Below the pieces are notes generated by a model. That model was not told the origin of the DNA, did not search any database, and saw only the letters and a program-made list of their open reading frames with translations. Positions 55,302 to 64,000 of a stretch of 64,000 nt of DNA are shown here, piece by piece (within the stretch, counting starts at the first letter, position 1; each line of letters begins with the position of its first letter). The stretch lies in the NCBI GenBank assembly GCA_963578475.1, contig CAUZCL010000001.1, forward strand, positions 186,001 to 250,000. Reading direction: 5' to 3'. Position numbers and translations under genes: made by a program. The stretch is from SMYC01 sp963578475 (GTDB lineage Bacteria > Acidobacteriota > Vicinamibacteria > Marinacidobacterales > SMYC01).

Positions 55302-55303
55302 GG

Positions 55304-56491
55304 CTATTTAAAAGCTACCTTTAGAAAACGCCGTTTGCCGGCCTTGAGAACGAACTCTCCGGGGCCGGACACTTCGCGATCCTCGGATACGCGCTCGCCG
55401 TCGATCGAGACCGCACCTTGCTGGATGAGACGGCGGGCCTCGTTCCGCGAGCTCACGAGCTTCGAATCCGCCATCAAGCGGGAGAGCTGGACGGGCGCAG
55501 GGCCCGCCTCGTGCTCCGGAATGTCGTCCGGGATCTCCTTTTTGCGGATCACTGCGTCGAAGTGAGTTTGGGCTTCTTCCGCAGCGGCCGCGGAGTGGAA
55601 GTCGGTGATGATGCGCTTCGCGAGCCCCATCTTGGCGCCCATCGGGTCGCCTTGTGCGTTGAGCGCTTCGATCTCCTGGACGCTCATATCGGTGAGGTGC
55701 TCGTAGTACTTCCACATGAGCTCGTCGGAGATCGACATGAGCTTGCCGAACATCTCGTTCGGAGGCTCGGTCACGCCGACATAGTTGTCGAGGCTCTTCG
55801 ACATCTTGTCGACGCCGTCGAGGCCTTCGAGAAGCGGCGTCGTCATCACGACCTGAGGCTCGAGATCGTATTCGCGCATGATGTCGCGGCCGACAAGAAG
55901 GTTGAAAAGCTGGTCGGTTCCGCCAAGCTCGAAATCCGCTTTCAGGAAAACCGAGTCATAGGCCTGCGCGAGCGGGTACAAAAACTCGTGGACGCCGATG
56001 GGCTGCGCTGACCCATAGCGTTTCTTGAAATCGTCGCGCTCGAGCATGCGCGCGACGGTGTAGCGCGAAGCGAGGCGGATGAGGCCTGCGCTTCCGAGCT
56101 CTCCGAGCCACCGGCTGTTGAAGTCGACGATGGTCTTCTCCGGGTCGAGGATCTTGAAGACCTGCTCTTTATACGTCTCCGCGTTCTTGTTGATCTCTTC
56201 ACGTGTCAGCTGCGGGCGCGTCTTCGACTTTCCGGTCGGGTCGCCGATGAGGCCGGTGAAATCGCCAATCAGGAAGACCACCTCGTGGCCGAGGTCCTGA
56301 AAGTGCTTCATCTTCCGCATGAGCACGGTATGGCCTAGATGGATGTCGGGGGCCGAGGGGTCGAAGCCGACTTTGACTTTCAGCTTCTTTCCCGACTCGA
56401 GCTTCTTCTTCAGCTCCTCCACCCGGATGGCGTCGACCGTGCCTTTGGTCAGGTATGCGATTTGCTCGGCAATATCAAGGTCAGGGTTCAT
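55304..56491 (-). CDS. tyrS: Tyrosyl-tRNA synthetase
   Basis: 395 residues, class Ic. HIGH motif in HLGHTVLMRKM (about 52-62), GDFTGLIGDP (about 76-85), KMSKS in GVDKMSKSLDNYVG (about 228-241) and a C-terminal S4 RNA-binding domain (SRNEARRLIQQGAVSIDG). The ATG overlaps the purN stop (ATGA). The HLGH/KMSKS spacing and length match the TyrS2-like type. Confidence 0.95.
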   Translation of the reverse strand: MNPDLDIAEQIAYLTKGTVDAIRVEELKKKLESGKKLKVKVGFDPSAPDIHLGHTVLMRKMKHFQDLGHEVVFLIGDFTGLIGDPTGKSKTRPQLTREEINKNAETYKEQVFKILDPEKTIVDFNSRWLGELGSAGLIRLASRYTVARMLERDDFKKRYGSAQPIGVHEFLYPLAQAYDSVFLKADFELGGTDQLFNLLVGRDIMREYDLEPQVVMTTPLLEGLDGVDKMSKSLDNYVGVTEPPNEMFGKLMSISDELMWKYYEHLTDMSVQEIEALNAQGDPMGAKMGLAKRIITDFHSAAAAEEAQTHFDAVIRKKEIPDDIPEHEAGPAPVQLSRLMADSKLVSSRNEARRLIQQGAVSIDGERVSEDREVSGPGEFVLKAGKRRFLKVAFK

Positions 56492-57096
56492 GTTTCAATA
56501 ATGGCGCGCCGTCCGTCGACGCGCACTTTTCCATCGAGCACGAGCCGGATGGCTTCCGTGTAGAGCTTGTGCTCTTGTTCGAGGATGCGGGCCGAGAGCG
56601 TTTCTTCGGTGTCGTCTTCGAGCACGGGCACCGTCTGTTGCAACAAAATCGGGCCGTGGTCGAGCTCCTCGTCCACAAGGTGCACGGTGCAGCCGCTCAC
56701 CTTTACGCCGTGCTCGAGGGCCTGCTTTTGCGCGTGGAGCCCGACGAAGGCAGGGAGGAGCGACGGGTGGATGTTCAAGATGCGGTTCGGGAAAGCGCGC
56801 ACGAGCACCGGCGAGAGGATCCGCATGAAGCCCGCGAGGCAGACGACCTCGACGTCGTGCTCACTGAGCCGCCCTAGCACCGCCGCGTCGAAGGCCTCTC
56901 GAGAGTCGTAGTCCTCGTGCGACAGAACCACCGTCGTGGCTCCGGCCTTCCTCGCGCGCTCGAGTCCCGGGGCATCATTCTTATTACTGACGACGATCCC
57001 AACATAGGCGTCGAGGAGCCCTTCATCGATCGCATCCAGAATCGCCTGCAGGTTCGAGCCGCGTCCCGAAATCAGAACGCCGAGCGTTCGGCTCAT
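56488..57096 (-). CDS. purN: Phosphoribosylglycinamide formyltransferase
   Basis: 202 residues. Third step of purine synthesis, using 10-formyl-THF. SGRGSNLQAI (about 10-19), LAGFMRIL (about 86-93), catalytic Asn/His in NIHPSLLPAFVGL (about 105-117) and Asp in VHLVDEELDHGPIL (about 137-150). ATG 57096 overlaps the purM stop (ATGA); an in-frame upstream extension is shadow. Confidence 0.95.
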   Translation of the reverse strand: MSRTLGVLISGRGSNLQAILDAIDEGLLDAYVGIVVSNKNDAPGLERARKAGATTVVLSHEDYDSREAFDAAVLGRLSEHDVEVVCLAGFMRILSPVLVRAFPNRILNIHPSLLPAFVGLHAQKQALEHGVKVSGCTVHLVDEELDHGPILLQQTVPVLEDDTEETLSARILEQEHKLYTEAIRLVLDGKVRVDGRRAIIET

Positions 57097-58091
57097 AAAG
57101 CACCCTCGTACTCGACGCCGCTCCCCGAGACGACTTCGCCGAGGAGCCACGACTCCGCGAGACCGAGGTCATCCTTCGCGATGACCACCATGCCCACGCC
57201 CATGTTGAACGCGCGCAACATCTCGCGGCCTTCCACGTTTCCTTTTTCCATCAGATAGCGGAACACCGGAAGTGGCCGAAGCTGTCCGAGGTCGATGCGG
57301 ACGCCGCACCCCTCGGGGAGAACGCGCGGGATGTTATCCGTGAGCCCGCCTCCCGTAATGTGGGCGAGTGCGTGGATCGTCCCCGAATCGAGGTGCGGCT
57401 CGAGCTCCGGCAGATAGCAGCGGTGCTTTGCGAGCAAGATGTCCGCGATGGTGCCGCCGAGCGCCTCCACGTGGTCGGTTGGCTCGAAGCCTTCCTGCTC
57501 GAAGAGAATTTTGCGGGCAAGCGAATAGCCGTTTGTGTGAAGGCCCAATGATGGGATGGCCCACAGCTTGTCGCCGGGCTTGGCTTTCGAGCCGTCGATG
57601 ATGTTGCCTTCTTCGACCACGCCGATGATGGTGCCGGCGACGTCGTATTCGCCCGAAGCATAGAAACCCGGCATCTCCGCCGTCTCGCCGCCGAGAAGCG
57701 ACAGCTTGAACTCGCGGCACGCCTCTGCCATCCCCTCGACCACAGTGGCCGCGACGTCCCCGTCGAGCTTTCCCATGGCGATATAGTCGAGGAAGAAGAG
57801 GGGCCGCGCGCCTTGGACGAGAATATCGTTCACGCAATGCGCTACGAGGTCGTAGCCAACGCCGGCGTGGCGTCCGGTGGCGAAGGCAATCTTGAGCTTC
57901 GTGCCTACCCCGTCCGTGCTCGCGACGAGAACGGGCCTTTTGTAACGCTCGGTGTCGACCCGGAAGAGCCCGCCAAAGCTGCCAATATCGGAAAGGGTCC
58001 CCGGTTGGTAGGTCGAGCGCGCGGCCTTGCGCACCTTCCCCAAGGCTTTGGTCGCTGCGTCGATGTCAACGCCTGCAGATCGATAGTCCAC
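57093..58091 (-). CDS. purM: Phosphoribosylformylglycinamidine cyclo-ligase
   Basis: 332 residues. YRSAGVDIDA at the start, VASTDGVGTKLKIAF (about 57-71), HCVNDILVQGARPLFFLDY (about 85-103), GGETAEMPGFY (about 135-145) and HITGGGLTDNIPR. Leads the purM-purN-tyrS unit. The start is GTG 58091; a TATAAT at 58105-58100 ends only 8 nt upstream, suggesting a leaderless transcript. Confidence 0.95.
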   Translation of the reverse strand: MDYRSAGVDIDAATKALGKVRKAARSTYQPGTLSDIGSFGGLFRVDTERYKRPVLVASTDGVGTKLKIAFATGRHAGVGYDLVAHCVNDILVQGARPLFFLDYIAMGKLDGDVAATVVEGMAEACREFKLSLLGGETAEMPGFYASGEYDVAGTIIGVVEEGNIIDGSKAKPGDKLWAIPSLGLHTNGYSLARKILFEQEGFEPTDHVEALGGTIADILLAKHRCYLPELEPHLDSGTIHALAHITGGGLTDNIPRVLPEGCGVRIDLGQLRPLPVFRYLMEKGNVEGREMLRAFNMGVGMVVIAKDDLGLAESWLLGEVVSGSGVEYEGAL

Positions 58092-58111
58092 GGTCCGCTA
58101 TTATAAGGCCC

Positions 58112-59237
58112 ATGCTGCACGGACTCGCCCATTTCTTGTTCGATACCGAAGCGCCGTGGCGCGTATGCATTTCCGGCGCGAGCGCTGATCTTGCCGAGTT
58201 GAGGTGCGACGCTTTTGCAAGCGGCCTTCTGATTCCCTTGGACTCGAACAAAGAGGGTCTCCTCAACCTCAGGGACGTGACCAAGGTAAAGGTCGCAAAC
58301 GGGCGGGTGGTGCGGATTGGAAAAGAGCTGAGCGAGTGGGACACAGCGGACACAGGGGTTTTCTACTGCACGCAGGCACTCTTCGAGGGTATCCAGCGCG
58401 CAGCGACTAAGGGACATCACGGGCTTTCGGATGCCATCGGGGAGCTTGCGGTTGAGGGGCGGGTTCGCCCGATTGATGTCACGGGCGAGCAATGGACTGA
58501 TATGGACAACGCGTTCGCGTTCCGCCACGCCAAGAGGAGGCTTCTTGCCTCGGTCGTCAAGAATACGGATGACGGCTACGTCTCGCAACATCTCAACCGG
58601 CGTCTCTCCTTGCGGCTCTCGAGTCTGTTAGCCGGGGCGCGTGTCTCTCCCGACCGCATCACCGTCGCCGCCTTTGTGCTCTCGCTTGGCGGGGCGGCTC
58701 TCCTCGCCCTACCAGGTTACCTGGCGGGGCTCTTGGGGGGAATCGTGGTACAGCTCTCTTCAGTCGCGGACGGCTGTGACGGTGAAGTGGCTCGTCTCAG
58801 ACAGGTAGCCAGCCCCAGGGGAGGTTGGCTCGATACGATGCTCGACCGCTACGCGGATCTTGCTGTAGTGCTGGCCATCACCTTCTCCTACTCGTCTTCC
58901 CATCCTGGACCTCTCTCGTGGATGGGGGGGGATTCTTTCCCTTTCCGGCTTTTTCATGGCCAGCTACGTGACCAAAGAATACGCTCTCCGGCACGGCAAA
59001 CCCTACCCGCCCGATTTCCTGAATCGCATCAAACGCCGTGACCTTCGTCTGCTGGGGATTGCAGTGGGAGCTGTTCTCGGTGTCGCGTTTCAGACCATGG
59101 TTGCCCTTGGCGTGCTCAGTCACGTTTGCGTGGCGGGAATCTTGGCCCACGGCTGGCGCGGCAAGGGTGCCGTGTCCGGTAGCCTCGAGGCAAGTTTGAG
59201 CTCCACGAGCGTTCGAAGATCGAGCACGTGCCCGTAA
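58112..59237 (+). pseudogene. IPCT/DIPPS-like CDP-alcohol phosphatidyltransferase, truncated and frameshifted
   Basis: The N-terminal 130 residues match the end of an inositol-1-phosphate cytidylyltransferase domain (IGKELSEW, TGVFYCTQALFEGI, WTDMDNAFAFRHA) but its nucleotide-binding start is missing. Then the CDP-alcohol phosphatidyltransferase signature DGCDGEVARLRQVASPRGGW and LDTMLDRYADL. The frame breaks in the seven-G run near 58922-58930; the rest (MASYVTKEYALRHG, LLGIAVGAVLGVAFQTMVAL) is in another frame to 59237. It would make di-myo-inositol phosphate or phosphatidylinositol-type products if intact. Confidence 0.75.
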
Positions 59238-59630
59238 TGTGCCAAAGGGCGGACCAAAGGCGAGGCTCTATCATCATTAAAAGTCTGCTCCGCTTGAACG
59301 AGGGGAAAAAGGACATTCTTCCGCCTATCCACGCCTCCTGCAACTTCCTTCCGCACCCCGTCAGGCGCAATTCCGCCCATTTTCCAAGGACCGTGCTGGA
59401 TCTAATTCCCTATGTTTTGGCCAGCGGCGACGACGAGGGGACGACGACCAGGGAACTGGGCTGATTGGGGCTGCGAAAAGACGTGCGCACCAGACTCGTT
59501 CCCATCGACATGATGAATTTGACGACGGCCGCGCTGAAGATCGAATCGCGATCGACGACCAGCTATCGCGGCGCGGCGTCGTATGGAAACGCGTTGCGGA
59601 GTTGCTAAAGCATGAGAACGGGGGAAGGCT
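59238..59630 (+). other. No confident gene
   Basis: The region has no RNA gene or clear ORF. One plus-strand frame reading DEFDDGRAEDRIAIDDQLSR and GVVWKRVAELLKH ends at 59651 without a recognisable start and could be a remnant of a lost gene; no family recognised. Confidence 0.3.
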
Positions 59631-61814
59631 TCATCGCACGAGTCTGTAGAAGACAAGGTAAACCAGTACGCCGAGACCCACCGCCAAGAGCAAGGCAAGA
59701 ATCCTACGCCACCTGATTTGTACGACTTCGATTTCGGCGAGAAAACCGTCGAGGAGATCGCGACGTTTCTTTACCGCGTCTTTGGGCAGCTCACGCCTGT
59801 GGGTGAAGAGCCGGCCTAGACGCCGCGTCAGCTTCATGCGAAAGTTCACCGCCCAACCCGCCGCTTCCATCAGAGCGCTCATGTCGCGCGAACGTAGTTT
59901 CAGATAGCCGAGAAGTCCGCTCGATAGCATGACGATGCTTCCCAGGCCGAGAACAGCCGCCCCCACGTGCAACGGATTCACTTCCGAGAGGGTCTTGAGA
60001 ATAAACGCGAGCGAGGATCCCACTGCGGCGAAAGCAAAACCGCCGCCGAGTACAAGGTCGCGAGCCGACGTTGGTTGAGCTGGGGCCACGGCAGACCCGG
60101 TGGAAGGTTTTTCTTCGCTTGCAGGTGTGGCGCCGATTTTCTCCAAGCTCGCTTCGGTCGTCGTTTCGATCAATTCCGTTTGTTTTGCGGCGATCCGCTC
60201 CACCTTCTGCGTAGCCAATCCTCCTATTCGCTGAAACGGTGCTTTCACCGCCTCCCACAGGCTGATGGGGTTCTCCACGAGTTCCACGATGCGCGCGTCC
60301 CATTCGCGCTCCTCGATGTCGAAGAAGACACCTCGTTTACCGACGGAAATGCCGCCTCGCTGGCCTGCCGTTACCGCCACGACGAGCTCGAATTTTTCAC
60401 GATGCGCGGAAGTGACTACCTTAGAGGTGATCTCGGCGTAAATGAGAAACATTTGGCTCATCTCGGCGAGCTTCCTATGGTCGGAGCGGTTCGTCACTTT
60501 CATGCTGAACGATAATTCGCGGCCGTCGATGACCAAAGTGCCTTCCTCGAAAAGGGAGCGCTGCTTGGGGTCATACAGCTGGGAGAAATTCACGAAGTTG
60601 TTCGCAAGCTCCAAGAGCCAGCGCTGCAGCAGGCAGAGCTTCTCCACCGTGGCGATTTGCTCGAGCTCATCTTTGACAGCCAAGTCGCGCTCGATGAGCA
60701 CTTCGGCTTCCTTTGGCAGCTCGCCATCGACGTAGGCGGTCAGTTTTTCCTCTCCGAGAGCCTCGATCTCGTCTTTTGGTTTCGCGTCATGCCAGGCTTT
60801 GTGCGGCTCCAAAAGAGCCTTCACCTTTTCCCAGTCTTCGCGGGTGAGCTTCTCCACATCCTTTCCCAGGGCTTGCTTCAGGACTTTGTCTCGGAGCGCC
60901 CAAACGCGTTCTTCGTAACAAGGGTTGAGACCGCCGTTCAGGTTCAATTCCCCCGCTTCATTCGGACGACTGAGCGGGGCCTCCGTCACTCTCTTTTCGA
61001 TGGCGAGGGCGTTGTCGAAGTCGAATCCCTGGAGCTCATCTTCGTTCAGCTCGAATCGGCTCGCCGCACGAGGCTCCACTCGCAACAAGTCGCATTGCCA
61101 AAAGAACTGCTCGAGCTTCGCTTCGAGAACGAACACGATGGCGGTCGCTTCTGGAGTGGCATCGCCCCACGTCCAGAGCTCCGAGCCGCGTTGCTCGCTT
61201 GCCCCTGTCTGCTTTCCCTCTACCATCCAATCCCGCATGGCTCGCGCGCGATCGAGAAATCGCTCGAGCTGTTCCCTGCCGTATCCGATCTTCCCGCCGG
61301 CGTCCTTGACTTCCCCCGCATATTTGACGACATCCGTGCAGAACGCGCGGATATTTTCGGCTTCAATATCAACCAGCGGCACGATGCCGTCTCCGTTCGG
61401 GAAGATTCGCGCGTAGCCGGCGCGAAAGGCGCGGATCTTCTCGAGCGAGATTTCCTTGCTCCCTTGCTTCCCGAGTTGTTCCAGCATCCACTTGCAAACT
61501 TCTTGCAGTTTGCCGCCTTCCGAGTGGGTCGTATCCAAGTCGTCAAGACGCAGAACGTCGCTCTTCTGGGCGGCACTCTCGCGGTTGCTCAAGAAGTGAA
61601 ACAGGAACTCTTGCGCATCTTTCAGGTCTTGGGTACGGATCCGTCCAGTCTCATTGGCGTCGAGACACTTCAGCACGGCGGGATCGCAGCGAAAACAGTC
61701 CACGGGCGCGCTCGTTGCCGCCCACCTGGACTCTTTCAGGTTCCCAAGAGAGGCGAGATCCTCAGCCGTTTCTAGACGCAGCTGGAATATACCGCCGTAG
61801 TTCTCAAATACCAT
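59631..61814 (-). CDS. Large unknown protein with C-terminal membrane helices
   Basis: 727 residues from ATG 61814 (TTG 61823 possible). Acidic, mostly helical soluble body of about 580 residues with no motif I recognise; a short basic/Thr-rich linker; then membrane helices (LVLGGGFAFAAVGSSLAFIL, LHVGAAVLGLGSIVMLSSGLLG and a last one near the C terminus LALLLAVGLGVLVYLVFY). So it is a cytoplasmic domain tethered to the membrane by three helices. Neighbours give no clue. Intact and long, so probably expressed. Confidence 0.75.
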   Translation of the reverse strand: MVFENYGGIFQLRLETAEDLASLGNLKESRWAATSAPVDCFRCDPAVLKCLDANETGRIRTQDLKDAQEFLFHFLSNRESAAQKSDVLRLDDLDTTHSEGGKLQEVCKWMLEQLGKQGSKEISLEKIRAFRAGYARIFPNGDGIVPLVDIEAENIRAFCTDVVKYAGEVKDAGGKIGYGREQLERFLDRARAMRDWMVEGKQTGASEQRGSELWTWGDATPEATAIVFVLEAKLEQFFWQCDLLRVEPRAASRFELNEDELQGFDFDNALAIEKRVTEAPLSRPNEAGELNLNGGLNPCYEERVWALRDKVLKQALGKDVEKLTREDWEKVKALLEPHKAWHDAKPKDEIEALGEEKLTAYVDGELPKEAEVLIERDLAVKDELEQIATVEKLCLLQRWLLELANNFVNFSQLYDPKQRSLFEEGTLVIDGRELSFSMKVTNRSDHRKLAEMSQMFLIYAEITSKVVTSAHREKFELVVAVTAGQRGGISVGKRGVFFDIEEREWDARIVELVENPISLWEAVKAPFQRIGGLATQKVERIAAKQTELIETTTEASLEKIGATPASEEKPSTGSAVAPAQPTSARDLVLGGGFAFAAVGSSLAFILKTLSEVNPLHVGAAVLGLGSIVMLSSGLLGYLKLRSRDMSALMEAAGWAVNFRMKLTRRLGRLFTHRRELPKDAVKKRRDLLDGFLAEIEVVQIRWRRILALLLAVGLGVLVYLVFYRLVR

Positions 61815-62050
61815 GGAGCTCAAAGCTGCACTTCCACACCCAACACCTTTGGATTACCCTGCGCCAACTTGGCGCGCACCGAATGCCGGCCCGAGTTCTC
61901 AGGCTTCGATGTTACCACCTCCCTTGTCCCGGCATAGCTCCATCACTTCGATGAACCCAGCCACAATCGAGGAGCTTGTTCGCATTGAGGTACCAGACCC
62001 TCTCTCAGTGAGGCGCGACTAAAAAGTATCAATCGTCTTGTAATTCTTTT

Positions 62051-63112
62051 CTACCTGCCGCCCGTGCCCTTGGTGACGAGCTTCTGGACGCGCCAGTTGA
62101 TAAGTTCGGCCACCCAGATTTCGTCTTCAGATGGGCAAGCAATGCCATGGATCCAGCCGAACTCGCCAAGGTTGCGCCCAGGCTGGCCATAGACGCCAAG
62201 CACCTTGCCCTCGAGCGACACCTTGTAGATACGACTCGGATATAAGTCGCCGACGAAGAGCACGGGATTGGGTCCAGAGGTCATACACAGGGCGTCGGGT
62301 GCTCCTGGAGCTTCGGAGCCCGTCTTCCCGTCAGGATTTTCGCGGGGCCCGTACACAATCTTGCCTCGGGTCGTGTCCACCGGCACGTCCACTGTGAATT
62401 CAGGCAGGTAGTTACCATCTGGATCGAACACTTGAATCCGGCGGTTGCCGCGATCGGCCACGTAGATTTCGTCCTGGGGTGACACCGCGATGCCATGCGG
62501 CGTATCGAACTGGCCGGGCCCAGTGCCGAGCGATCCCCAGCTGGCTACCCATTCTCCTCGTGCATTGACCTTGCCAATCCTCGAGTTAATATAGCCGTCG
62601 CTGAAATGTGAGTTCCCTTGAGAGTCCCACGCTACATCGGTGGGCTGGTTGAAAACGTTGTCCCGATGTACCGGTATCGGCCAGCGCGGGTTGTTGTTCT
62701 CAGGTATGTCCACGTCCACGCCCATGCGCGCGAGCCTTCTAGCCATCACGGTCTCGTAGTCGGGTGGCACCTGAATGTGCGAAGCTTCGCCTTTGCGACC
62801 AAAGACCCAATCCACGTGACCCTCGGGAGTGAACCTGACGATCATGTTCGATCCCTTGTCCACGATCCAGATGTTGTCTTGCGGATCGACGCGAACAGCA
62901 TGCGCGTAGGACCAGGCATTCAGGTTCTTGCCGATCTCACGAACGAAATTGCCCCTGGCGTCGAACTCGAGCAACTGGGAGGCGGTGGCCATGTAGGTCG
63001 GTCCGACCGAATTGCCGCGCGAGAACACGAAGACATGCCCGACTGAATTGACCGCCACGCCAGCGATCTCACCGAAGTGGACATCGTTAGGCAATTGCAG
63101 TGGATTGGGCAC
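62051..63112 (-). CDS. Secreted NHL-repeat propeller protein (peptidyl-amidoglycolate lyase-like)
   Basis: 353 residues of NHL blades: AGVAVNSVGHVFVFSRG, VRVDPQDNIWIVDKGSNMI, GPGQFDTPHGIAVSPQDEIY and NRRIQVFDPDGNYLPEFTV. The final blade closes with WVAELINWRVQKL. The GTG given as start lies inside a secreted N terminus: upstream in the same frame is AFAQAVPGLPFES, a signal-peptide cleavage region, but its start is cut off; one extra base near 63160 would join it to GTG 63173. A secreted enzyme or sensor is likely. Confidence 0.75.
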   Translation of the reverse strand: MPNPLQLPNDVHFGEIAGVAVNSVGHVFVFSRGNSVGPTYMATASQLLEFDARGNFVREIGKNLNAWSYAHAVRVDPQDNIWIVDKGSNMIVRFTPEGHVDWVFGRKGEASHIQVPPDYETVMARRLARMGVDVDIPENNNPRWPIPVHRDNVFNQPTDVAWDSQGNSHFSDGYINSRIGKVNARGEWVASWGSLGTGPGQFDTPHGIAVSPQDEIYVADRGNRRIQVFDPDGNYLPEFTVDVPVDTTRGKIVYGPRENPDGKTGSEAPGAPDALCMTSGPNPVLFVGDLYPSRIYKVSLEGKVLGVYGQPGRNLGEFGWIHGIACPSEDEIWVAELINWRVQKLVTKGTGGR

Positions 63113-63345
63113 CGATTCGAACGGAAGTCCTGGAACAGCCTGCGCGAATGCCAGAGTAACGGAAAAGCTTCACGCAGTTTCTAGATGATCCAAGCGGCCT
63201 AGGTGACGAGGGGACAGCCAGTCCGCAAGGTATCTGGAGGGAAGTTCCCCCTGGGTGCAGCCCGTCGTCATCGACCCGTGAAACCTCTTGCCAAGACGCC
63301 GTCCGGTAGGCGATCCTAATCCTGAGATTCAAGGATGGAGTAACT

Positions 63346-64000
63346 ATGGCCAGTGAAGTTCCCTCTCCCCCGGCGAAAGCGCCCGAGCCCAAGCTCGCCC
63401 CCTATGTCATCGAAGGCGCTCGCTCGAGCCGTTCCAAGTGCAAGAGCTGCCGCAAGAAGATCGACAAGGGTGTGCTTCGTCTCGGTGTGCTCATCGAAGG
63501 TCCTTACGGCATCGGCTATCTATGGCATCACCTGACCTGCGCGGCCAAGCGCCGGCTCGACGATGTCGAAGAGGCCTATACGACGGAAGCTTGGAAACAA
63601 GCCAAGGAGCCGCCCGAGGAATACCCGACAATCGAAGAGCTCCGGAAGGTCAATGAAGAAGCCGAAGAGAAACGGCAGGCGCGCAAGCAGATTCCCTGGT
63701 TCGAGGTCGACCCGTCCGGTCGCGCCAAGTGCAAGAATTGCGGCGACATCATGGAGAAAGGGAGTCTCCGTGTCGTTCTCGGCCGCGAGGTCGAGTTCGG
63801 AACCCAGTACCGTACGATGCCCATCCATGTTCATCCTGCCTGCGTCGCGGAAGAGATGGAGAAAGCGGATTGCGGCACCGAGGCGGACGGTTTCGAACAT
63901 TCGGTCCGGCAGAACAGCCAAGGGTTATCGGAAGAGCAGATCGATTCCGTTCTCAAGGAGATTGGCGAGCTGCCGGAGTCCGAAGGCGACGACGACGCAC
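63346..64000 (+). CDS. Protein with two PARP-type zinc fingers (partial, runs off the window)
   Basis: 218 residues in view, no stop reached. First finger about 25-65: SRSKCKSCRKKIDKGVLRLG followed by YLWHHLTCA; second about 118-160: GRAKCKNCGDIMEKGSLRVV followed by HVHPACV. This is the CxxC...HxxC PARP finger that in eukaryotes binds DNA breaks. The tail is acidic (EEQIDSVLKEIGELPES). ATG 63346 has GGAG 6 nt upstream. Bacterial genes with this finger are known but poorly studied; any catalytic part would lie beyond 64000. Confidence 0.8.
   Translation, partial: MASEVPSPPAKAPEPKLAPYVIEGARSSRSKCKSCRKKIDKGVLRLGVLIEGPYGIGYLWHHLTCAAKRRLDDVEEAYTTEAWKQAKEPPEEYPTIEELRKVNEEAEEKRQARKQIPWFEVDPSGRAKCKNCGDIMEKGSLRVVLGREVEFGTQYRTMPIHVHPACVAEEMEKADCGTEADGFEHSVRQNSQGLSEEQIDSVLKEIGELPESEGDDDA

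Overview
This is a GC-rich bacterial chromosome segment with one complete rRNA operon. The 16S/23S/5S genes are bacterial, but I could not assign a phylum from them. Futalosine-pathway MqnD, LysW-dependent amino-acid biosynthesis and several Ser/Thr kinases or kinase remnants carrying TolB-type propellers suggest an Acidobacteriota-like soil or sediment bacterium. That placement is inference. Protein genes are densely packed, with many ATGA/GTGA stop-start overlaps and many convergent pairs whose stops overlap.

Layout. 1-9.2 kb: housekeeping genes (mqnD, coaX, a PLP-dependent dehydratase, DinB, acnA) around a decayed block (3.9-6.4 kb) where an HNH-nuclease remnant is joined to a TolB-propeller remnant. 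9.3-16.2 kb: a DUF4013 membrane protein, two facing gene fragments, then a two-ACT-domain protein divergent from lysW-lysX-lysY-(class II amidotransferase)-lysZ-lysJ, an amino-group-carrier operon for lysine or arginine. 16-30.9 kb: DNA repair (three glycosylases), an SDR, cstA, hisS, trmJ, a dienelactone hydrolase, a ferritin-like protein, rho, a BI-1 family protein, an FGE-like protein next to a broken DUF72 gene, and a Cys/Met-metabolism PLP enzyme. Two copies of a long palindromic repeat sit directly after hisS and rho. 31-45.5 kb: two secreted propeller proteins, a broken hybrid histidine kinase, a coupled minus-strand set (NAT, NhaC-like antiporter, aldo/keto reductase, PQQ dehydrogenase), a coupled metallopeptidase/ATP-grasp pair, and speD/speE.

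45.6-52 kb, minus strand: rrn promoter, boxA, 16S, tRNA-Ile(GAT), tRNA-Ala(TGC), boxA, 23S, 5S and terminator. The 23S gene is interrupted by a 632-nt group I intron (46932-47563) that encodes a single-motif LAGLIDADG homing endonuclease. The intron lies exactly in the sequence known as the I-CeuI target (about E. coli position 1923). P1, P10, P7 and the P/Q/R/S core can all be read in the sequence. This is the most striking element of the window.

52.2-64 kb: a scar of rearranged fragments (TolB propeller, doc toxin, a broken kinase), then purM-purN-tyrS, a truncated and frameshifted inositol-phospholipid synthase homologue, a large unknown membrane protein, an NHL-propeller protein and, running off the end, a protein with two PARP-type zinc fingers. 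Many genes carry single-base frame disruptions in or near homopolymers. Some of these may be sequencing errors, but in-frame stops, internal deletions and chimeric junctions show that at least part of the decay is real.
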